Part shown: piece after piece, positions 59,038-64,000 of the stretch | Numbering within the stretch: the first letter of the stretch is position 1 | How the letters are laid out: the number at the start of each line of letters is the position of its first letter | Source of the DNA: Pelagimonas sp050633425 | Lineage (GTDB): Bacteria > Pseudomonadota > Alphaproteobacteria > Rhodobacterales > Rhodobacteraceae | Direction: 5' to 3' | NCBI RefSeq assembly: GCF_050633425.1 | Contig: NZ_JBOEGM010000034.1 | Span: 62,001 to 126,000 of the forward strand | Length of the DNA: 64,000 nucleotides | Program-made: the position numbers and the translations under genes | Notes under the pieces: generated by a model | Database searches by the model: none | Told to the model about the DNA's origin: nothing | What the model saw: only the letters and a program-made list of their open reading frames with translations

Positions 59038-59691
59038 TTAGACAATCTTGATGCCGGCCTTTTCGATGTCGGCAAGGAAGCCCGCCAGACCTTTGTCGGT
59101 CAGAACATGGTTGGCCATCGCTTTGATCACGGCGGGTGGTGCTGTGGCAACATCAGCACCGATTTTGGCGCATTCGCTCATGTGGTTGGCGGTGCGGATC
59201 GACGCGGCCAGGATCTGGGTGTCGAAACCGTAGTTGTCATAAATGGTGCGGATGTCTTCGATCAGTTCCAGACCGTCGATGTTGATGTCATCCAAACGAC
59301 CGATGAAAGGCGAGATGAACGTCGCGCCCGCTTTGGCCGCCAAAAGCGCCTGATTGGCCGAGAAGCACAGCGTGACGTTGACCATTTTGCCTTCGTCGCT
59401 CAGCACTTTACAGGCCTTTAGACCGTCCCATGTCAGCGGAACTTTGACAGCAATGTTTTCGGCGATATCGGCCAGTTTGCGGCCTTCTGCGATCATGGCG
59501 TCGGCGTCAAGCGCAACAACTTCGGCAGAGACCGGGCCTTCGACCATGCCGCAGATCTCTTTGGTCACTTCAAGAATGTCACGGCCGGATTTGGCAATCA
59601 GCGACGGGTTGGTGGTGACGCCGTCCACCATGCCCAAAGCATTCAGCTCGGCGATGGCGTCGACTTCGGCGGTGTCTACAAAGAATTTCAT
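59038..59691 (-). CDS. transaldolase / fructose-6-phosphate aldolase family (TalC/Fsa-type)
   Basis: A 217-aa small-type transaldolase. MKFFVDTAEVDAIAELNALG and VDGVTTNPSLIAKSGR form the N-terminal signature, the Schiff-base Lys lies in ENIAVKVPLTWDGLKA, and NVTLCFSANQALLAAKAGAT plus SPFIGRLDD match the family. It links pentose-phosphate and glycolytic sugars in the cytosol. Start follows GGAGGG with eight-nt spacing. Transaldolase and F6P-aldolase activities are not separable by eye. Divergent from priA. Confidence 0.92.
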   Translation of the reverse strand: MKFFVDTAEVDAIAELNALGMVDGVTTNPSLIAKSGRDILEVTKEICGMVEGPVSAEVVALDADAMIAEGRKLADIAENIAVKVPLTWDGLKACKVLSDEGKMVNVTLCFSANQALLAAKAGATFISPFIGRLDDINIDGLELIEDIRTIYDNYGFDTQILAASIRTANHMSECAKIGADVATAPPAVIKAMANHVLTDKGLAGFLADIEKAGIKIV

Positions 59692-59832
59692 TGCGGTTGG
59701 CCCTCCAGGCGAAGCTTGGCAATTGATCGCGGGTGTCTTACCTCAGGAAGCGCGACTGAGGAAGCCTCATTGTCAGGTTTATGGTTGCGCTAACGGCCTA
59801 AAGACCATCCGAGGGCCATTTTGAGGGGCGAA

Positions 59833-62022
59833 ATGCAGGGGTTCTTTGAAGAAAACGCGCTGGTGGCGGTGCAAACGACGCAACCGCTTGATCGGTTGCT
59901 GGACTACCGTGCGCCCGAAGGCGGTTGCCATCAGGGGGCGTTTGTCGAAGTGCCGCTAGGGCCGCGCAAGGTGATTGGCGTGGTTTGGGGCCCCGGACGC
60001 GGTGATTTTGACTATTCCAAGATTCGGCAGGTGATACGCGTTTTGGATGTCGCCCCAATGCGCGAGGAGATGCGGGCATTTTTGGAGCGGGCCGGGGCCT
60101 ATACCCTGACCCCCATGAACGCGATGCTGCGGCTTGCAACCCGCGCGCCGGGCCTTGGTGATCCTCCGTCGATGCAAAAGATTTACCGATTGGGCGAGGG
60201 AGAGCCTCCGCGCATGACCGATGCGCGGCGTCGGGTGTTGGACACATGCCGCGAGGTGGGCGGCTTGTCGCTGACACTCAAGGAGTTGGCCGAGGCGGCG
60301 GGGGTGACAACATCGGTTGTCAAAGGTCTGGTGAAAAGCGGAGCGGTGCGCGAAGAGCAAACCCCGCGCGACACGGCCTTTGCAATGCTGGACCCGGATC
60401 ACGGCGGCAAAGCGCTGACCGAAGATCAACAGGCCGCAGCGCAGGTTTTACAAAAGGGGCAAGCCTCACATGCCTATAACACGGTGCTTCTGAAAGGGGT
60501 GACCGGGTCGGGCAAAACCGAAGTGTATCTTGAGGCCGTGGCCGAGGCCTTGCGGCAGGGGCGGCAGGCCTTGGTCTTGCTTCCCGAGATTGCCCTGACG
60601 GCCGAGTTTCTGACCCGGATCGAAGCGCGCTTTGGGGCGAAACCGGCGGAATGGCACTCCGGGGTGACGATGACCGAACGCCGCCGGGTCTGGCGGATGA
60701 TTGCGCAAGGGCAGGCCCAGGTGGTTGTGGGCGCGCGATCGGCATTATTTTTGCCGTTTCAGAGGCTTGGGCTTGTGGTGGTCGATGAGGAACACGACAC
60801 CTCCTACAAGCAAGACGATGGGGTTTTGTACAATGCCCGCGATATGGCAGTGCTGCGTGCGTCAATTCTAGGGGCGCAGGTTGTTTTGGCTTCAGCGACA
60901 CCATCGCTTGAAAGCTGGAACAACGCAGAAGCCGGGAAATATCAGCGGGTGATATTGGCGTCTCGCTATGGTCCGGCTGTCCTGCCTGAAATGCGCGCGA
61001 TTGACATGCGCCGCGAGGATTTGCCGTCGAACCGCTGGATTTCACCAAGTCTCAAACATGCGGTCACCGCGCGCATGCAGCGGCAGGAGCAGTCGCTTTT
61101 GTTTATCAATCGGCGGGGGTATGCGCCGGTGACGCTGTGCCGGGCCTGTGGGCAGCAGATCGGCTGTGATGATTGTGATGCCCGCATGGTTGAACACCGG
61201 TTTCTGAAACGTTTGGTGTGTCATCAATGTGGTGAAAGCAAACCGATGCCCGAGACCTGCCCATCCTGCGGTGCCGAAGATCGGCTGGCACCCGTGGGGC
61301 CGGGTGTGGAGCGGTTGGCCGAGGAAGCTCAGGAGCTGTTTCCCGACGCGCGTATCGCGGTTTTGTCCTCGGATTTATATGGCACAGCACGCGAGCTAAA
61401 GGGGCAGATCGAGGCGATTGCCGCAGGGGCAGCGGATATTATCATAGGCACCCAATTGGTCGCCAAGGGGCACAATTTTCCCTTACTGACCTTGGTCGGG
61501 GTGATTGATGCCGATCTGGGCCTGCAAGGCTCAGACTTGCGTGCCGCAGAGCGGACGTTTCAATTGATGCGACAGGTTGCAGGGCGCGCTGGGCGGTCTG
61601 AAAAACCGGGACAAGCCTTGTTGCAGACTTTTCAGCCAGAGCATCCAGTGATCCGCGCGATTTTGGCCGGGGACGAGGAAGCGTTTTGGAAGGCTGAGCT
61701 GGATGAGCGCCGAAGCGCAACAATGCCGCCCTTTGGTCGGCTGGCTGGGGTGATCCTTTCGGGAGAGGATGCGGCGAAGGTGTTTGATTTGGGCAATCAT
61801 CTGGCCCGTCATGATGCCCCACTGCGACGGGTTGGGGCGACGATTTATGGCCCGGCCCCGGCGCCAATCGCACGGGTTCGAGGCCGTCACCGCGTGCGCT
61901 TGTTGATCAAAGCGCCAAAAGACGTGATGCTGCAACGCGCCTTGGCGGAATGGGCGGGGCAAGTGCAGCTCAAAGGTGATTTACGCATGTCGATTGACAT
62001 CGACCCGCAAAGCTTTTTCTGA
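59833..62022 (+). CDS. priA: primosomal protein N' (replication restart helicase)
   Basis: A 729-aa 3'-5' helicase that restarts stalled forks. The N-terminal fork-binding domain (DRLLDYRAPEGGCHQGAFVE) is followed by a helicase core with Walker A KGVTGSGKTEVYLEAV (about 220), DEEHDTSYKQDDG, and a zinc region of eight cysteines starting LCRACGQQIGCDDCD and ending PETCPSCG. GTQLVAKGHNFPLLTLVGVI is the conserved late helicase motif. ATG at 59833 with GAGGGG is preferred to TTG at 59821. Complete. Confidence 0.96.
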   Translation: MQGFFEENALVAVQTTQPLDRLLDYRAPEGGCHQGAFVEVPLGPRKVIGVVWGPGRGDFDYSKIRQVIRVLDVAPMREEMRAFLERAGAYTLTPMNAMLRLATRAPGLGDPPSMQKIYRLGEGEPPRMTDARRRVLDTCREVGGLSLTLKELAEAAGVTTSVVKGLVKSGAVREEQTPRDTAFAMLDPDHGGKALTEDQQAAAQVLQKGQASHAYNTVLLKGVTGSGKTEVYLEAVAEALRQGRQALVLLPEIALTAEFLTRIEARFGAKPAEWHSGVTMTERRRVWRMIAQGQAQVVVGARSALFLPFQRLGLVVVDEEHDTSYKQDDGVLYNARDMAVLRASILGAQVVLASATPSLESWNNAEAGKYQRVILASRYGPAVLPEMRAIDMRREDLPSNRWISPSLKHAVTARMQRQEQSLLFINRRGYAPVTLCRACGQQIGCDDCDARMVEHRFLKRLVCHQCGESKPMPETCPSCGAEDRLAPVGPGVERLAEEAQELFPDARIAVLSSDLYGTARELKGQIEAIAAGAADIIIGTQLVAKGHNFPLLTLVGVIDADLGLQGSDLRAAERTFQLMRQVAGRAGRSEKPGQALLQTFQPEHPVIRAILAGDEEAFWKAELDERRSATMPPFGRLAGVILSGEDAAKVFDLGNHLARHDAPLRRVGATIYGPAPAPIARVRGRHRVRLLIKAPKDVMLQRALAEWAGQVQLKGDLRMSIDIDPQSFF

Positions 62023-62090
62023 CGCAACGTTTCACAGCAGGTGCGGAGGCCGGTCCGCCCCCTATATTTTGCGTTCAGGCCACGCAGGCC

Positions 62091-62108
62091 TTGGGGGCAA
62101 GCCCCCAA
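62091..62108. terminator. short GC hairpin after priA
   Basis: TTGGGGGC (62091-62098) and GCCCCCAA (62101-62108) are perfect arms with two bases between; no T-run follows. It sits midway in the 188-nt gap between priA and the S49 peptidase gene. Confidence 0.45.
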
Positions 62109-62210
62109 ACCCGGTCAGAGCTCGGGGCTATTTGGGCGCGAAGGCCACAAAGGGCGGACAAATGGATAGGGTGCCTTGTTTGTCGCATCAAGCGGCTCTA
62201 CATCAGCGGC

Positions 62211-63005
62211 ATGAGACGTTGGATCCCATTTCTGAAAAATCACCCGAAGGTTGCAGTCGTGCGCCTTCAGGGGGCAATTGGCGCATCAGGCCGTGGAAGC
62301 CTGAGCGACCGTTCCGTGGCAAACCTTTTGGAAAAAGCGTTCAAAGGCAAACCCGACGCGGTGGCGCTTGAGATCAATTCGCCTGGTGGCTCACCGGTGC
62401 AAAGCGCGCTGATCGGGGCGCGCATTCGCCGGTTGGCGGATGAACATGAGGTTCCGGTTTATGCCTTTGTCGAAGACGTCGCGGCGTCGGGCGGCTATTG
62501 GCTTGCCTCGGCAGCCGATGAGATTATCGCGGACAGCTGTTCTATTCTAGGCTCGATCGGGGTGATTTCAGCGGGCTTTGGCGCGCATGTTTTCCTGCAA
62601 CGGCAAGGGATTGAGCGGCGTGTGCATACGGCGGGCAAGTCCAAAAGCATGCTGGACCCGTTTAAACCTGAGAATGAAGAAGATGTGGAGCGTCTGAACC
62701 GGTTGCTTGGCCAGTTGCACGAGCAATTCATCGCTCAGGTGCGCGATCGCCGGGGTGAGAAACTGACCGACAATCCTGATTTATTCACCGGGGAGGTCTG
62801 GATCGGCCAATCTGCGGTGGACGAAGGTCTGGCAGATGGGGTCGGACATCTGGTGCCCACAATGAAAGACCGCTTTGGCGATAAGGTGCAGTTCCGCAGG
62901 TTGGAACAGAAAAAGCCGCTCTTGCCGCGTCTTGGCATCCAAGCGATGCAGGGTGCGATAACCGAGGTTGAGGAACGAGCGCTGTTTGCGCGGTTTGGGC
63001 TCTGA
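62211..63005 (+). CDS. sppA: S49-family serine peptidase (SppA-like)
   Basis: A 264-aa small-form signal-peptide-peptidase-like enzyme. Family features: VALEINSPGGSPVQSALIGA, the nucleophile Ser in VEDVAASGGYWLASAADEI, SILGSIGVIS and the catalytic-Lys region RVHTAGKSKSMLDPF. The ATG at 62211 gives MRRWIPFLKNHPKVAVVRLQ; longer in-frame starts are out of keeping with the family. No obvious membrane anchor, unlike large SppA, so it may be cytosolic. Followed after one nt by a GTG start of a small protein. Confidence 0.88.
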   Translation: MRRWIPFLKNHPKVAVVRLQGAIGASGRGSLSDRSVANLLEKAFKGKPDAVALEINSPGGSPVQSALIGARIRRLADEHEVPVYAFVEDVAASGGYWLASAADEIIADSCSILGSIGVISAGFGAHVFLQRQGIERRVHTAGKSKSMLDPFKPENEEDVERLNRLLGQLHEQFIAQVRDRRGEKLTDNPDLFTGEVWIGQSAVDEGLADGVGHLVPTMKDRFGDKVQFRRLEQKKPLLPRLGIQAMQGAITEVEERALFARFGL

Positions 63006-63006
63006 C

Positions 63007-63174
63007 GTGCTGGTCAAGATTGTTTCAATCTTTTTGGTGTTTATCGCTGTGTTAGCCATGTTTGGTCGCCTGCGATTTCCCGGCCAAGCCCGGCTGAAGT
63101 CGGCAAAATGCCCCCGCTGTGGGCGCTTTAAGATTGGCCGTGGTCCGTGTGACTGCGGCAAGGGAAAGGGCTGA
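63007..63174 (+). CDS. small membrane-anchored zinc-ribbon-like protein
   Basis: A 55-aa protein starting at GTG one nt after the sppA stop. One N-terminal membrane helix (LVKIVSIFLVFIAVLAMFG) is followed by a basic cytoplasmic tail with four cysteines in KCPRCGRFKIGRGPCDCGKG, a zinc-ribbon-like pattern (CxxC...CxC). Its TGA lies one nt before the exchanger ATG, so sppA, this gene and the exchanger are tightly packed. Similar small proteins occur in related genomes, but no function is known to me. Confidence 0.72.
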   Translation: MLVKIVSIFLVFIAVLAMFGRLRFPGQARLKSAKCPRCGRFKIGRGPCDCGKGKG

Positions 63175-63175
63175 G

Positions 63176-64000
63176 ATGGTCTTTGTCTTTGCGGTTCTGG
63201 GGTTGCTGATCCTCTTGTTGGCTGGCGACGCTTTGGTCAAAGGTGCGGTGAACCTGAGCCTGCGTATTGGTATTCCGGCGCTGATCGTCAGCTTGACGAT
63301 TGTCGCCTTTGGCACCTCTGCGCCTGAGCTTTTGATTTCCGTCCAGGCGGCGCTCGAAGGGGTGCCGGGCATTGCGCTTGGCAATGTTGTTGGTTCCAAC
63401 ACGGCGAATGTGTTGCTGGTCCTTGGTGTGCCTGCGTTGTTTGCGGTGATGCACACCAGCCAATGCGACACGCGCAAAAGCTTTTTCTTGATGATGGCGT
63501 CGACGGTTCTGTTTATTGCCCTGGCGTTTCGCGGGATATTTGACTGGATCGCCGGGTTGGTTTTGCTGACCGTTTTGACGCTTGTCCTAGGGGATGCCAT
63601 TCGCGATGCGTTGAAACATCGCCGCGATGGTATCTGCGATGAGGACCTGGAAGAGCCTGAAGGCGCCGACCCCGAGATGCGGTGGTGGAAGATTTGCCTG
63701 TTTTTGGCGCTGGGCCTGATTGGTCTGCCGCTGGGGGCCGATCTTTTGGTGGATAGCGCAACCGAAATCGCTGAGATGTTTGGTGTTCCTGACACGGTGA
63801 TTGGTCTGACGCTGGTGGCGTTGGGCACGTCTTTGCCCGAATTGGCGACCACTGTGATGGCGGCCATTCGCAAACAGGCTGATGTGGCGATAGGCAATGT
63901 CATTGGCTCGAATATGTTCAACCTTCTGGCGGTTGTCGGTGTGGCGTCGATCATTGAACCCATGCCGGTTGCGCGCAATTTCGTTGAATTTGACCTGTGG
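63176..64000 (+). CDS. CaCA-family calcium/sodium antiporter (partial)
   Basis: The visible 275 residues carry both alpha repeats of the K+-dependent Na+/Ca2+ exchanger-like family: IVAFGTSAPELLISVQAALE with NVVGSNTANVLLVLG, and LVALGTSLPELATTVMAAIR with NVIGSNMFNLLAVVG. About ten membrane helices are split by a cytoplasmic acidic loop near residues 150-170 (GICDEDLEEPEGADPEM). The frame is open at the right edge, so the end of the protein is missing. It exports Ca2+ in exchange for Na+ or H+ in the family. Confidence 0.93.
   Translation, partial: MVFVFAVLGLLILLLAGDALVKGAVNLSLRIGIPALIVSLTIVAFGTSAPELLISVQAALEGVPGIALGNVVGSNTANVLLVLGVPALFAVMHTSQCDTRKSFFLMMASTVLFIALAFRGIFDWIAGLVLLTVLTLVLGDAIRDALKHRRDGICDEDLEEPEGADPEMRWWKICLFLALGLIGLPLGADLLVDSATEIAEMFGVPDTVIGLTLVALGTSLPELATTVMAAIRKQADVAIGNVIGSNMFNLLAVVGVASIIEPMPVARNFVEFDLW

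Overview
The window looks like a chromosomal stretch from a marine Roseobacter-group alphaproteobacterium (Rhodobacteraceae). Supporting genes are dmdA-type DMSP demethylase, the ethylmalonyl-CoA-pathway enzyme methylsuccinyl-CoA dehydrogenase, a class I lysyl-tRNA synthetase, several substrate-specific uptake systems (TTT, BCCT, TRAP) beside catabolic genes, and many FCD-GntR, MarR and LysR regulators. No rRNA, tRNA, CRISPR array, insertion sequence or prophage was recognised.

Layout. (1) 1-4717: a minus-strand catabolic operon (FAD-linked 2-hydroxyacid dehydrogenase, exported metallo-beta-lactamase-fold hydrolase, TctC, partial TctB) diverging from a GntR regulator across a long inverted repeat. 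(2) 4957-7442: an aromatic-type FAD monooxygenase diverging from a MarR regulator. (3) 7565-16254: aldehyde dehydrogenase, M19 peptidase homologue, a 564-aa unknown protein, DUF3726 protein, Ldh_2 reductase and BCCT transporter, with a divergent LysR gene. This is probably an uptake-and-degradation unit for a betaine-like or cyclic N-methylated compound and is the least explained part of the window. (4) 16334-20165: LysR gene diverging from a directly abutting dmdB-dmdA pair for DMSP demethylation and methylmercaptopropionate activation. (5) 20325-28328: GntR regulator, DctPQM TRAP transporter, RuBisCO-like protein, DUF1537 kinase and ApnO-type dehydrogenase, matching a D-apionate catabolic cluster.

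(6) 28855-32757: an AAA/LuxR STAND regulator followed by three unrelated small secreted proteins, each with six cysteines in the mature part. (7) 33132-37691: pheS and pheT, separated by a DUF2513 gene and a small secreted protein. (8) 37748-41420: EF-hand protein under a perfect palindrome, AhpD-like protein with an FNR-like box, methylsuccinyl-CoA dehydrogenase, TauE/SafE exporter. (9) 41565-47640: two chemoreceptors, cold-shock protein, EttA and small unknown proteins. (10) 47763-64000: mostly housekeeping genes (nadD, PBP4-type peptidase, L,D-transpeptidase, terB-like, lysK, transaldolase, priA, S49 peptidase, CaCA exchanger) interspersed with a large beta-helix protein, an orphan ParA and several unknowns.

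Starts were re-chosen where a Shine-Dalgarno sequence, signal peptide or overlap favoured an internal codon. Functional names rest on recognised motifs and remembered family patterns; no database search was run.
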